In this document: piece after piece, positions 38,230 to 49,090 of the stretch
How the letters are laid out: each line of letters starts with the position of its first letter
Position numbering within the stretch: position 1 is the stretch's first letter
Origin: Trichomonas vaginalis G3
Taxonomy: Eukaryota; Parabasalia; Trichomonadida; Trichomonadidae
Assembly: GCF_026262505.1 (NCBI RefSeq)
Contig: NC_067207.1
Location: 18,940,082-19,004,081, forward strand
Direction of reading: 5' to 3'
Length of the DNA stretch: 64,000 nt
Position numbers and translations under genes: made by a program
The notes under the pieces: generated by a model
Database searches by the model: none
What the model was told of the DNA's origin: nothing
What the model saw: only the letters and a program-made list of their open reading frames with translations

Positions 38230-39747
38230 TTAATAAGGCCTATACATAGGATCACCCCATCTATCTCTGTTATCTGGGTAACGAGGAGGTGGCGGAGGCA
38301 CATTGTAGTAAGGATCTCGAGGAGGATAATCTCTGTACATTGGAGGCATCCTCTCCCTATAAGCAGGTGGTGGAGGAGGAGGTGGTGGCGGCGGTGGAGG
38401 TCTGCCTCTATAATAAGGATCATCGTAATATCTATCGTAATAATAAGGAGGACGTCTAGGTTCCGGTGGGTAATCTCTATCCCTAGGGTCTCTGTAAGGC
38501 ATATCTCTTGGATAAGGCGGTCTGTCATCGTAATAAGGTGGAGGTCTTCGATCTCTTGGATAAGGAGGTCTATCGTCATAATAAGGTTCTCTGTAATCTC
38601 TTGGAGGACTTCTTTCTCTTGGATCAAGCATCATGTCATCCGCTTTCTGCTTATTTTTATTTTTCTTCTTTTTCTTTTTGTTTTTCTTCTTCGGAGCGAA
38701 CCATTCGTCATTGGCATATTCATCTTTGTACTTTTCCTTGATCTGATTAACTTCCGCAATAAAACTTTCGTATTCAAAGTTAGCTCTAGGTTCGTATTTC
38801 GGTAAATGGCTGGCGTCGAGGTTCGTAAAGTAAGGAGTATCTCCAATGAACTCTTTTAGCTGATTTATTGGTGGAGGAGGACACAATGGAACTAAAGATT
38901 TTTCATCAAATGGATAACGAATCCAATTTGTCATTACTTCGTCAGGAATTGGAATTTTACGACGAACTACTACTTGATTATTAGCAGCCAAAGTCTTTTC
39001 AACGAAAAATGTATTAACAACGTCGAATAACTTCGAAAATTGGTCGGCGGAGTATTCAGGAGCCAATGCGTTATGCCATGTTTGCGACACTGGGGATATT
39101 AATGGAAGCTGGATTCGATCAAAAGAAAGTTTCACAGAAACTAAGGCAACAAGCTCAGGATCATTGATATAAAATTCAGGGGTGAATAGTAAATCGTTCA
39201 GGAATATCCATGAATATGATGTCAGTTCTGATTTGAGTGGCTGATAAAATTCTGAATCTGGCTCTAAATGCCAGGAGAGAATTTTGGATATGTAGTGTTC
39301 GCAGTATGTATAAGGAAGCTTGACTTCGAAGTTAAAGTGAAAATGTGTGATGATATCCATTTCTGCGTTAATTAAACTTTTATACAGGTCTCCGACATAA
39401 TCTTCTTCATCTTTAGGAGGTGATATACCATCAAGACCAGAAAATATATGTGCTTGGCTCGGATCAGTTATAGTTTCGTAAACAATTTTAACGAAATTTG
39501 TTAATGATCGAGGACATTCGCACATTTTGGTGGCTAAATATAGTGCTGCGACAGCATATTTAGCATACTGTGGTTCATCACTTTTTCTGTTCTGATAGAA
39601 GTTGTTAAAGTAAACCATTCCTGTTGCTCTTGCCATTGGAAGGGTTATATCAAGCTGTTGATAAAAATACCTCGCAAGCCTAATAACCTTCTCAAGAATG
39701 ATCACAGGGAGCGTCTTCTCAGACACTTGTGCTTGAGGAGTTGACAT
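38230..39747 (-). CDS. Transcription-type cyclin (K/L/T-like) with Tyr/Pro/Arg-rich tail, 505 aa
   Basis: The N-terminal half has two cyclin boxes: ARATGMVYFNNFYQ, then AALYLATKMCECPRSL (first box, about residues 30-85), and LVALVSVKLSFDR in the second (about 205). MVYFNNFY and KMCE are typical of cyclins C, K, L and T, which pair with transcriptional CDKs. A Lys-run (KKKNKKKKKKNKNK) near residue 360 can serve as nuclear localisation signal. The tail of about 125 residues repeats DDRPPYPRD-type motifs and has a run of twelve prolines, comparable to cyclin L RS or cyclin K Pro tails. ATG 39747 is chosen because an initiator box lies just upstream. Confidence 0.8.
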   Translation of the reverse strand: MSTPQAQVSEKTLPVIILEKVIRLARYFYQQLDITLPMARATGMVYFNNFYQNRKSDEPQYAKYAVAALYLATKMCECPRSLTNFVKIVYETITDPSQAHIFSGLDGISPPKDEEDYVGDLYKSLINAEMDIITHFHFNFEVKLPYTYCEHYISKILSWHLEPDSEFYQPLKSELTSYSWIFLNDLLFTPEFYINDPELVALVSVKLSFDRIQLPLISPVSQTWHNALAPEYSADQFSKLFDVVNTFFVEKTLAANNQVVVRRKIPIPDEVMTNWIRYPFDEKSLVPLCPPPPINQLKEFIGDTPYFTNLDASHLPKYEPRANFEYESFIAEVNQIKEKYKDEYANDEWFAPKKKNKKKKKKNKNKQKADDMMLDPRERSPPRDYREPYYDDRPPYPRDRRPPPYYDDRPPYPRDMPYRDPRDRDYPPEPRRPPYYYDRYYDDPYYRGRPPPPPPPPPPPPAYRERMPPMYRDYPPRDPYYNVPPPPPRYPDNRDRWGDPMYRPY

Positions 39748-39752
39748 CCCGC

Positions 39753-39757
39753 TGTGA
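39753..39757 (-). promoter_or_regulatory. Initiator-like TCACA for the cyclin gene
   Basis: The minus strand reads TTTTTTCACAGCGGG immediately before ATG 39747. TCACA fits TCAYW and supports this start. Confidence 0.5.
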
Positions 39758-39774
39758 AAAAAATTTGACAAGAA

Positions 39775-40394
39775 ATTTCATTCTCAGAGTCAGTCAAGTA
39801 TTCATATGTCATGTCGAATAAACTCACCAAAAAACAAACAAAAAACTGCATTTCCCATATCAGTGGATATTCATTAATATTTCCGCAACATCTTTCAAAA
39901 ACACACAAAAATCATCGGTAAACGGATTTATTTTTAAACAAACATATTCTAATGGAAAAGTAGAATTAGAGACGATTACAATAACATGTGCATACCAACA
40001 AAGCTAAATCAAGCGTAAAATCTGGTTGCATAACCCTTATCAACCTCATATTCTCATTTTATATCATAGATTTCGGGTAAAACATCAACTAAATAAATTA
40101 AGAAATGATAGATAGTATGATGGTTTATTAACAACAGGTAAGAGTATACTTTCTTATTCGGTAAGCAATTGTAAACTTCATTTATGAAGGATGATCAATA
40201 TGTTTAGGTTGAGATATTGAAGCTATTCGAGATTCTCATTGCTGTACAGTTGAGAACTGAAACTGTATGAACGTTCAAAAATATTATTCGCTCAGTTCCA
40301 GGTAAGAATGATAATTCTAATCTTTCACACGATTTCCTTGTACAATTAAGGTGAATTAAGAAATCTGAACCGAAAAAAATGATTGTTGCAAAAA
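39775..40394. other. Spacer without a gene
   Basis: AT-rich DNA between the cyclin gene start and the end of the 40,395 gene. No feature seen. Confidence 0.5.
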
Positions 40395-40751
40395 TTATTC
40401 TGGGGGAGTAAGGATCTGATCAATAATTTTATCCATTTGATTAGAAACCTTTCCGATTGTTGATTCGGTGTGCTTGAAAAATTCTATAGCGGAAATATAT
40501 GTCTTATGTCTTTCTGGGATAGTATCGGTATTGGACCACTTTTCTTCAACCTTTCTGACTCCAATATGAATATTTTTTTGCGATCTGGTGAGATCAAGTT
40601 GTGCCTGATTGATTGATTCAAAGAAAGCAAGCGTATCTACACCTGAATTTTCATCAGATTTTTCAAGATCACTTTGAATTTTGTTATGCTCTTCATGAAT
40701 TTGCTCAAATTTGGCAAGATATGTATCAGGTGATTTTGGATCAATTTGCAT
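40395..40751 (-). CDS. Small helical protein, 118 aa
   Basis: The protein is almost entirely helical with heptad-like spacing (YLAKFEQIHEEHNKIQSDLE; TESTIGKVSNQMDKIIDQIL) and ends TPPE. There is no signal or membrane segment. ATG 40751 has TCACT about 10 bp upstream on the same strand, supporting a real gene. The family is not recognised; a small coiled-coil subunit is possible. Confidence 0.6.
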   Translation of the reverse strand: MQIDPKSPDTYLAKFEQIHEEHNKIQSDLEKSDENSGVDTLAFFESINQAQLDLTRSQKNIHIGVRKVEEKWSNTDTIPERHKTYISAIEFFKHTESTIGKVSNQMDKIIDQILTPPE

Positions 40752-40761
40752 TTATTTGAAA

Positions 40762-40766
40762 AGTGA
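40762..40766 (-). promoter_or_regulatory. Initiator-like TCACT for the 118-aa gene
   Basis: The minus strand reads TTTTGTCACTTTTCAAATAA before ATG 40751. Confidence 0.5.
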
Positions 40767-42961
40767 CAAAAGATCGGAGATTAAAACAATCGACTTCTGA
40801 TATGAGAACATGTGAAATCGGCATTAGCAATGCTTGCAAATACCATTTCATATGGTTAAATTCTTCTAGGAGGATCAATTGATTCCTGACAAAATATTAT
40901 CGCTATGCCGTTCCTTAACTCATATATTACTGATATCAGCAATATGTACTTATATGAAAAACACAACAAAACATATAAAAAAATTCGCCCTTTGAATTTT
41001 AGTGAAAATTTACGGTCAATTTTAAAATAAAATTCACATTTGAATTCCCCATTCAGAATAGGGATAATTCACTTTAAAATTTTGGAAAAAAACAACAAAA
41101 ATTTAATAATTTTCAAAAAAATAAAAAACTGGCTTTCGAGGGACGGGGAACCCCCAGTAATCGTATACTTCTCATCAATAATCCAAATAAATTATTCTTA
41201 AATTTCTAGAGTAGAGACTCACTTGTCATGAATGGAGATATTCCAAAATTCATAGATTTCAGGGTTTTTTCAACTCTATATAAGGATGTCAATTCGGAAA
41301 ATTGTTTTCATTTTAGGAGAATATAATTTTCCTTTTCGAAAATTTAAAAAGTGAGACGCGCAGGATTCGAACTTTTTTAAAAGTTGATTTAAATATATTC
41401 TAGTGTGATTTCTAAGGATAATATCATATTTAAAATAAGAATATACTAGTTTGGGTGGTATAATTTTTTCGATAAATTTGAGAATATGTACGTTTAGGAC
41501 ATCAAAAGTATCAATTCGCTCAGCGAAAGCTGAGCTAGCTTCGTTCTCGAAAGAATAGGGAAGGAGTGAAAGAGAGTGATACAGATGTTGACACATTCAT
41601 ATCATTTCAACAAATTTTGATCAAATTGAAATTCAATGAAATTCAATTCACTTCATATCCTTCAGTCAGTACATTGACATCCTTCTACATCACAATGATA
41701 ACTCATGCATCAATAGTTCTACAACTAACTCAGAAAAAACAAGATTTTTACTTCCAGCTTACAGCTTTTAAAAAGTTTCGATGATAAAAATCACTCTACT
41801 CTTGTTTATCGATATGTTGTGATAGTAGGTAAACGTATTCTTATCGATATTAATAAAAATATTTTTACGAAAATCTGAACCAAATACAGAGTTATTCATA
41901 AAGTTTATGATAACTGTAATTACTTCATCTTTGTTTTATATTTGAATAAACAATTTAATTTAATTTAATTTGCATAATTTTTTTTAGTTGAAAAACAGGA
42001 AACTTATTTGAGTTTGTATTATTTTTATCGTTCAATTCATTGTATCAGTGAGTGATCCAGATATTTAAGATATTTAGAAAAAAATTTATTAATTTGATTA
42101 ACAAATTTTAATCAAAGTAGCAAGAATATATTTGATAGCTGTAAGCAAACAATAACTTTTATTTCAAGCAAAATCACTTATTTTCATCTAAACGTATAAA
42201 ATTGTCAATTTTATGAGAATAAATTTAAAATCTCATGAAATATAAAGAAGAGTAATATTTTTCAATTTTCTTTTTTTCTTTGTCTCAAATATTTTCTGTT
42301 GGGAATTTTCTTGTTATCAAAAAATAATTTTAATATTTGTTTATTTGATTACATACAATAAAATTTTAAAAACTCTATTTCTTCTCAAGAAAATTTTTTT
42401 CCTTCATATGAAAAAACATTTTGTTCTCCATTTGATGCTGAGTCTAAATCTTGATTTTTGAATTTTCTTCTTTCCAAATTTCTTTTTTCCAAATTAGAAG
42501 TTTAATTCAAATTTTCAATAGTTTATATATTTTCTCAAACCGTCTTAGATTTTCTTACTTTTTGGGGATTTTCTCTCAAAATATACAAAAATAGTAATAT
42601 CAATACATGTGTCTAATATACTTTAAAACCATCGTGATAAAATTCAAAAACGAAGAGATCTTCTCTCCAAATTTTTTTCAAAATCAAAAAAATCAGATAA
42701 AAAAAATACGTTTGGAAATTCATTTTTAGCATTTTATGAATTTTCTCACTTTTCTTCCAAATTGACATCCTTACTCTATACTATTAATCATGTTAATTCA
42801 AATCATGTTTTCATGTAAGACCTGGTAAATATTCAACTCATGATATCAAGGTTCAGAAAAATTCAATGCTTTTCAAATCATTTCAAAAGCTATTTGAATA
42901 TTGTTAAGATTGAGAGAGATCTCAATTTCTGTATTATTTTTCTATTCACCGTCCAGAGAAG
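40767..42961. other. Long AT-rich spacer
   Basis: No coding sequence convinced me. The only item noted is a tRNA-like T-arm and acceptor-like stretch on the minus strand at 41,345-41,372, ending in a T-run, without the rest of a tRNA. Confidence 0.5.
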
Positions 42962-43438
42962 ATGTACTCGATTCCAAGAGATAACTATCACAGCCCCAAG
43001 ATGAGATGGTCCAAGGAGGAGGATGCATTGCTAATAAGACTCGTGGCGGAGAATGGGACAAATCGCTGGAGTTTTGTAGCGAACAAGATCCACGGTAGGA
43101 CAAGTAAGCAATGCCGTGAGAGATGGTTCACTAACTTATCTCCAGATATCAACTGCAAACCTTGGACTGCCGAGGAAGACACAACATTAATTCAACTTCA
43201 TTCGCAACTTGGGAACAAATGGGCACAAATGAAACCTATGTTTAATGGTAGAACAGGTACTGCCATTAAGAATCGCTGGGTTTGGTTGTGTAAGCATAAG
43301 ATCCCAGACATTATCGAAAAATTTACAACTCCAAAAGAACTTCCAGCAAAGCCTATCGACGACACAATCAAAGATGAACTCGATTATTACTTCTCCACAG
43401 AATGTGATGCGATAGAATCCCTCTTCGTACCATTCTAA
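42962..43438 (+). CDS. R2R3 Myb-like DNA-binding protein, 158 aa
   Basis: Two Myb repeats fill residues 14-115. Repeat one is MRWSKEEDALLIRLVAENG, then WSFVANKIHGRT, then CRERWFTNLSP; repeat two is PWTAEEDTTLIQLHSQLG, NKWAQM and KNRWVWL. Spaced tryptophans W16, W36, W56, then W68, W87 and W107 follow the Myb pattern. The C-terminal 40 residues are acidic. Size and arrangement match the short Myb factors of T. vaginalis that bind MRE or Inr-type promoter elements of iron-responsive genes. It is a nuclear transcription factor. Confidence 0.9.
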   Translation: MYSIPRDNYHSPKMRWSKEEDALLIRLVAENGTNRWSFVANKIHGRTSKQCRERWFTNLSPDINCKPWTAEEDTTLIQLHSQLGNKWAQMKPMFNGRTGTAIKNRWVWLCKHKIPDIIEKFTTPKELPAKPIDDTIKDELDYYFSTECDAIESLFVPF

Positions 43439-45297
43439 TTACCTTTTTGTTTTTATAAACAACTATCTTTCTTTTTAACATTTCCGATTTGTGTTAAGGC
43501 ATAAAAACTATGCTATTAGCATGTTCGGGGATGGTCCAGGCTAAAGGCTACAATTTACAAATTTGTAACCGAAGGCTTGGTAAAAAGAGGATAGATGCCA
43601 ACTTTTTAAGGGTATTGAGCTTATTATTAATATAAGAGAATTGTGACTATTTATGAATGTGAATATGATATTTTCGAAAATCGAGGGAATGCGCTAGCTG
43701 ATTCCATAGATGCGTTTAGATATGAAAATAAAACAAAATCCACGTGCGAAATAAGACTTTGCAGATCCTTGTTAAGATCGTATTGAAATATTTTTTAACA
43801 AATTTTGAGATACTATTCAAATTGCCAATTATGAATTTTCGACCAATTCATCCTTCAATTTCAATGCCTTATTTTTCAATTTTTTATAGTTTTTAAAGAT
43901 CCTACTGTGTATAATCATATTTGATATTTTGCAATTTTGAAAACATTGAACTGTATTCCAAAAATTTGTGAAGAACTCAACTTTTAAAATAAGTTAACGA
44001 AGGTTTGTTGAAACTCTATTTAAGATCCTGATTATTTTTTTCGCATTAAATGCCATCAAAATATTTTATAAATATTTTTCAATGCTCTCATAAACACGAT
44101 AAAAAGGATGGGTCAATTATTCAAGAACCCTCTACATCACCGTAGATACCAAAGGATGCATTCCCATCATATTTCTTTGAATAATATTCGTCACTCAGAA
44201 TTCAATCACTGTTAAAATTGAGAAGAACCATGCATTAACTCAGAAAATCCACTGAGTTGCGTCATTTTTGATTATATTTTGCTAGGGTTTACAAAAACTA
44301 ATTGCAAAAAATGCACAGATACATATGTACAATGAAATTAAACAGTCAATCTTAGGATGGTTATTTTGAGTCTCAAAATTCCTTTATCCTCAATATCAAG
44401 GTATTTGCTTAAACCCTATGATATATTATCATATTTCTAGCATATAGCTCAAATAACAAGCTCCAAAATATGATTGCCAACTTTGCAATTGTAATTGTGT
44501 TCTCATTGGCCGAATTCAGTTTTTCACAGTCAAATGATGTGTTATCATGAAATATATTCATATATGATACTAACGATTGGTTCTAATCGATCGTCACAAT
44601 TAAATTTTTGAGAAATAATTTTTTCGTTGTCAATTCCAATTACAATTCGAGAATATCATATGGCAAACATGCTTTTCATTAAAATTTTGCAATACCACGT
44701 TTATATTCAAAATAAATTTTGCAAAATGAAAATTTCTTCTCAAAATATGTCATATGAAGATAGCAACCTTTGCATTATAACTCCTATACCCAAGTATTTC
44801 ATGGTATGTATAAAAATTGTCATAAATCCCATAAAAATTTTAAAAAATCTAAGATATACCATAAAAACATAACAAATCAAATTATCTTGTTTCAATTCCT
44901 AACAAACCCAATAAAATGTAATATTGGGTGGTTGCTTCATTCTAGAATGTCGGAAATACCTCGATGACAAAATGCCCTCTGCTATTTATAGGCTTATCTA
45001 TATCAAATTCAGATTTAGTTGCATCGTTATATTTAGACTGTAGCGTATTGTTCATTCTCCGTTAACAATATGAAATTTTCCAAAGAAAATCACGTTTAAT
45101 CACTGCATTAATATGATTTCCGCAAGAAATACATATCTCATAGTCTCATTTCTTTCAACTGGTTGCATCTAAAAGGATTTCGAATTTCCCAAATTCCATT
45201 GAAACATTTTCCCTAAAATCGTAAAATTTGAGAGGGAAGACATGAAAATCTGGACGATTATTTTCGATTGAATTTGGCGTTCCACCCTTTTGAAAAA
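43439..45297. other. AT-rich spacer without a gene
   Basis: Short chance frames only. The 1.86 kb between the Myb gene and the radical-SAM gene shows no repeat or hairpin that I could find. Confidence 0.5.
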
Positions 45298-46431
45298 ATG
45301 CTGTGGTTCGTAACTCTCACCCAAGAATGTAATCTCACATGCAAGTATTGTGGTAGTGATGAAAACGAGGATATCGAAGATATTATCGCTATTCCAAAGA
45401 ATATTGTTTATGATATCAAAGCACTTGAGAAACTTAAACAGGATAAGGATCTTGCTTTATGTTTCTATGGTGGCGAACCTCTTCTTCGTATTGACAGAAT
45501 CATTGAAATCATGAAATTACTTCCAGACGCCAAATTCGTTCTTCAGACCAATGCAACACTCTTACACAAACTCCCAACAGAGAATCTCCTCAAGATGGAT
45601 ACAATCTTAGTATCCGTTGATGGTGATGCTCATCGTACAAATGCTAACAGAGGTAAGAATACATGGGAAAGATCAATCGCTAACGCTCGTGATGCCCGTG
45701 ATTGCGGCTTCAAGGGTGATATCATCGCAAGAATGACAGTCGGCCCAGGATCCGTCATCTATGATGATGTTATGTTCCTTCTTAATCTTCAACACGGCGA
45801 CAAACCACTTTTCGATCATGTCCACTGGCAGCTCAACGTCGAGTGGGATACACCACCATTCCACGAGTACGAGACATACGAGGAAGGCATGAACTTCTTC
45901 AATTGGCGCGATGAGAGATACAACCCAGGCGTTACAAAGCTTGTCGATGCATACGTCGAGGCACTCAAGGAGAACCGCCAGCTCGGTATTGTACCTATCC
46001 AGGGCATTCTCTGGTCATATCTCACTGGAGAAAAATATGAAACAGTTAGATGCTCTTCTGGCTGGGAATCCTTCAATGTTTCCACATCTGGAGATATCAC
46101 AGCATGCCCAATTGCTACAGAATACAAGTCTCTCGGTGATATTACAAAGATTGATACTCCATTCCAAGTTGCTCACATCGAGAAGGTCGGAGCTCCTTGC
46201 GATACATGCGAGGTCCTTTCTGAATGCGGCGGACGTTGCCTTTACTGCAATCAGACTCAATGGTGGAATGAAGAAGGTTTACTCGAAGTTTGCGTTACAA
46301 TCAAGCACTTACTTAACCAGATTAAGACAAAGATCCTTCCACTCGCTCAGGAGAAGATCAAATCTGGCGAAATCAAGCTCGACGAATTCCACTATCCACC
46401 ATATAACAATTCTACAGAAATTATCCCATAA
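45298..46431 (+). CDS. Radical SAM enzyme with SPASM-like C-terminus, 377 aa
   Basis: The radical-SAM cluster motif is CNLTCKYC (Cys 11, 15, 18), followed by the GGEPLL SAM-binding segment (58-63), a SVDGDAH strand and further TIM-barrel strands. The C-terminus has C-S-S-G...ITACPIATEYKSLGDI and CDTCEVLSECGGRCLYC, the Cys-rich SPASM pattern that holds auxiliary [4Fe-4S] clusters in peptide- and sulfatase-maturing enzymes. The substrate is unknown. ATG 45298 is the first in frame; it lies 11 residues before the cluster, which is usual. Base composition in the second half (many C-ending codons) is richer in G+C than its neighbours, compatible with high expression or bacterial ancestry. Confidence 0.85.
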   Translation: MLWFVTLTQECNLTCKYCGSDENEDIEDIIAIPKNIVYDIKALEKLKQDKDLALCFYGGEPLLRIDRIIEIMKLLPDAKFVLQTNATLLHKLPTENLLKMDTILVSVDGDAHRTNANRGKNTWERSIANARDARDCGFKGDIIARMTVGPGSVIYDDVMFLLNLQHGDKPLFDHVHWQLNVEWDTPPFHEYETYEEGMNFFNWRDERYNPGVTKLVDAYVEALKENRQLGIVPIQGILWSYLTGEKYETVRCSSGWESFNVSTSGDITACPIATEYKSLGDITKIDTPFQVAHIEKVGAPCDTCEVLSECGGRCLYCNQTQWWNEEGLLEVCVTIKHLLNQIKTKILPLAQEKIKSGEIKLDEFHYPPYNNSTEIIP

Positions 46432-46574
46432 AGTTATATAAAAATCTTTTTTGAATTCTCTTTTAAGATATATACATTTTTAAAATCTAACATTGTCCTT
46501 CATTTTTTAAAAATCAGTATTTAAATACTGACAAAAGACTTTGATTGAGAGAACAGTAAGCAGAAATTATTTGT

Positions 46575-47945
46575 ATGGATGATGATTATAAAGACATACA
46601 AAGCAATGATGCTGAAAAAAACAAAGTTTTAGATTCGACCAACATCAATAATACAGAAAATATCAGTTTATATATTCACAACATACTTAAAGGTATATCA
46701 GAACAAGATCTAAATCTAATCATTGATGCGATCAACAATCTTTCTCTAATTGATGAAGAAAATTTTAAAGATCAAACAATATTACATGATATAATTCAAG
46801 ATTTTGGATTGATAGTCGGATTCTTAGAGAATCTCCTTAGCGATAACATCGAAATCAATGAAATCGAAATATATAATTTTACAAGAATAATTAACGTAAT
46901 GCTTTCGTATTCAAACATTGATATTATCGAAATACTATCTTCTGAGTTTATAGAAATACTTTTTGGATATTTGCAGACAAAAAAGTTTATTACAGCGATT
47001 CCGAATGTATTGGGAATAGTTCGGATATTACTTAATGATAAAAACGCATTTGAAGTTGCAAACCATACATTTTCTTTAGATTTTATTTGCGATTATTCAC
47101 AATTCATTACAGAAGCGAATTTAGAGATCAGAGATGAATCATTTGAAAATATAATATGTTGTATATACTCCTATGCTACAAAGAGCATTTCTTCCGATCA
47201 ATCTTATCAGATAATCAAAACCTTCGCAGACAATGCAGAATTGATAGACATAAACGTTGTTTCTCAAAGATATATGTGCATTATATGTACCAAGCTTATT
47301 GATTCTCAATTATTCGATTTCGGAATTGGAAATAAATATGGAATAATCAAAATGACATATGATTTGATTTATTCCGACAGTTTAGAAGTAGAATCTGCAG
47401 CAGCAGTCTTCTTGCAGCGAGTCGCATCAGAAAAACAGCTTTTAGACTCATGTATTCCAGATATTTCGAATTTATTAGATCATATACAAACAATTACTGA
47501 TTCAACATTATTTAGTCAGTTTGCTTTGTTCACACAACAGCTAATGATGATGTTTCCTGAACTTGGAATGAAATATATTCCAAACTTAATGAATATTTAT
47601 GAAAACGTTCATTCTTCAGGAAAGACAGATATAATTTTGATTGTTTCTGCTATTTTTGATTCTATTTCTCCTGAAAATTATGAATTTTTCTTCAATCAAG
47701 AAATCATTTCAAATTTTGTTGAATGTTTACTATTAAATGGTAATTCCCCGATTTCTTCCACATTCGTAAGGATATTACTTACTTTAAGAGGTTGTGGAAT
47801 TACAAATCAAAGAGATGAAGAATGGATGAGTTTTATTGAGGATAAAATCGATGACCTTGAAGATTTGTGCAATTTAGACACAACATCTGATGATATGATA
47901 CAGAAAATCGAATTAATTTATGAACAATTCGATGAAGAATCATGA
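46575..47945 (+). CDS. Alpha-helical repeat (solenoid-like) protein, 456 aa
   Basis: ATG 46575 begins an acidic disordered N-terminus (MDDDYKDIQSNDAEKNK), followed by repeated hydrophobic helices of 20-40 residues (LNLIIDAINNLSLIDEENF; IIEILSSEFIEILFGYL; AAAVFLQRVASEKQLLDSC; IPNLMNIYENVHSSGKTD). The rhythm suggests an armadillo/HEAT-type solenoid, of which trichomonads have many, including importin-alpha-like ones. No importin-beta-binding motif is visible. Probably a protein-interaction scaffold; the family is not fixed. Confidence 0.6.
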   Translation: MDDDYKDIQSNDAEKNKVLDSTNINNTENISLYIHNILKGISEQDLNLIIDAINNLSLIDEENFKDQTILHDIIQDFGLIVGFLENLLSDNIEINEIEIYNFTRIINVMLSYSNIDIIEILSSEFIEILFGYLQTKKFITAIPNVLGIVRILLNDKNAFEVANHTFSLDFICDYSQFITEANLEIRDESFENIICCIYSYATKSISSDQSYQIIKTFADNAELIDINVVSQRYMCIICTKLIDSQLFDFGIGNKYGIIKMTYDLIYSDSLEVESAAAVFLQRVASEKQLLDSCIPDISNLLDHIQTITDSTLFSQFALFTQQLMMMFPELGMKYIPNLMNIYENVHSSGKTDIILIVSAIFDSISPENYEFFFNQEIISNFVECLLLNGNSPISSTFVRILLTLRGCGITNQRDEEWMSFIEDKIDDLEDLCNLDTTSDDMIQKIELIYEQFDEES

Positions 47946-48262
47946 AATTCATTTATTATGATCTAATGCGTGCAGATATACTAACTATGCCCTAGTTATC
48001 TCTTTTCAAGCAAGGCAAACAATTAATACATAATTTGGCCAGATTTTAATTTAGACGGACATTTTATCTTAAAATTTAACGGAAAGTATGATGTTTTCAA
48101 TATGTTTATTGCATAGAAAGCATCTAGGCATAGATTTCGTCGCAAATTTAGACAAAATCCGAAATTTTGTTGTTTTGTTTTAAATAAAACATATTTTCTT
48201 ATTAAATTTATACTTTTACTTGCTAGATTTGGACGTTTTATTCATTAAATTTTCTAAAATTT
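47946..48262. other. Spacer without a gene
   Basis: AT-rich DNA between two tail-to-tail genes. No feature seen. Confidence 0.5.
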
Positions 48263-49090
48263 TTATTCATCTTTTGGAATTTCGGTTTCTTCGGGTTGTT
48301 TTGGTAGAGGGCGTGGTATTTCTGGTGTCTTAAATGATACATCGAATATCATTGGTCTATTTGCGAGTTTTCTTGCAAGATTTGTCAATGATACGTTTGC
48401 AATAACAGATTTTCCTATTTTAGCAACTCCATATCCTTCATGGAGGTGTCCGTAGATAACTAATGATGGTTGTACTTCTTTAATTGCATTAGCAAGTGAT
48501 TTACAACCGACATGTTGTCCTCTCATGAGATCTATTGTGCTGCGTGGACATGTATGACATACAAGGATATCTGTATCGTGTGGTATCTTCGCCCAAACCT
48601 TTGGACCATCTTTATCTGGATAATAAAAAGCCCAAAATTCCCAGTAATGGGTTTGAGGGGATCCGTATATCTTGAGGCCTTCTATTTCAACAGATTCATT
48701 CTCTAAATAGATGATTCCGTCGGTTTGGACAATAGATTTTGCAGTTTCTCGAGGTAAGTCACTTTTGATTTTTCTCATTTGAGTTACCATACGACCATAT
48801 CGTTCTACATCAAATGTTGTTTCATGATTACCTGCAATCAGTACTCTGTATCGTGCAGGAATTTTGATGAACCAATCTTTAAACTTTTTTACTTCAGCTG
48901 GATCACCAAACTTTGTGAAATCACCTGCACAAATGCAAATATCGCATGGAACTATTTGATGTGGTGGGATTTTCAAATGTTTTTCGTGTGTATCACTGAA
49001 ACAAAGTAATCTGAGCGCTCCTGGTGCTTTAGGTTGACTGCACTTTTCTATTTTAGTTACTTTAAGCCTTGGATTTTGTGATGCCATCAT
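48263..49090 (-). CDS. Calcineurin-like metallophosphoesterase (MPPED/239AB-type), 275 aa
   Basis: The dinuclear-metal motifs appear in order: CFSDTHEKH (block I), CAGDFTKFGD (II), IAGNHETTF (III), VCHTCP (IV) and YGHLHEGYG (V). The spacing and the short distance between blocks I and II fit MPPED1/2-like phosphodiesterases, which hydrolyse small phosphodiesters. The C-terminal tail is Pro/Glu-rich. I take ATG 49090 (MMASQNPR); an in-frame ATG at 49,153 would add a hydrophobic stretch (GISLIIIFKG) that is unlikely for this cytosolic family, but it cannot be excluded. Confidence 0.85.
   Translation of the reverse strand: MMASQNPRLKVTKIEKCSQPKAPGALRLLCFSDTHEKHLKIPPHQIVPCDICICAGDFTKFGDPAEVKKFKDWFIKIPARYRVLIAGNHETTFDVERYGRMVTQMRKIKSDLPRETAKSIVQTDGIIYLENESVEIEGLKIYGSPQTHYWEFWAFYYPDKDGPKVWAKIPHDTDILVCHTCPRSTIDLMRGQHVGCKSLANAIKEVQPSLVIYGHLHEGYGVAKIGKSVIANVSLTNLARKLANRPMIFDVSFKTPEIPRPLPKQPEETEIPKDE

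Noticed and set aside
38184-38627. Leftward frame rich in Ile, Thr and His over the cyclin tail
   Set aside because: Out-of-frame reading of the repetitive tail-coding DNA.
45816-46441. Long alternative frames across the radical-SAM gene
   Set aside because: They are shadows of the G+C-richer coding sequence; the radical-SAM and SPASM motifs are in one frame only.
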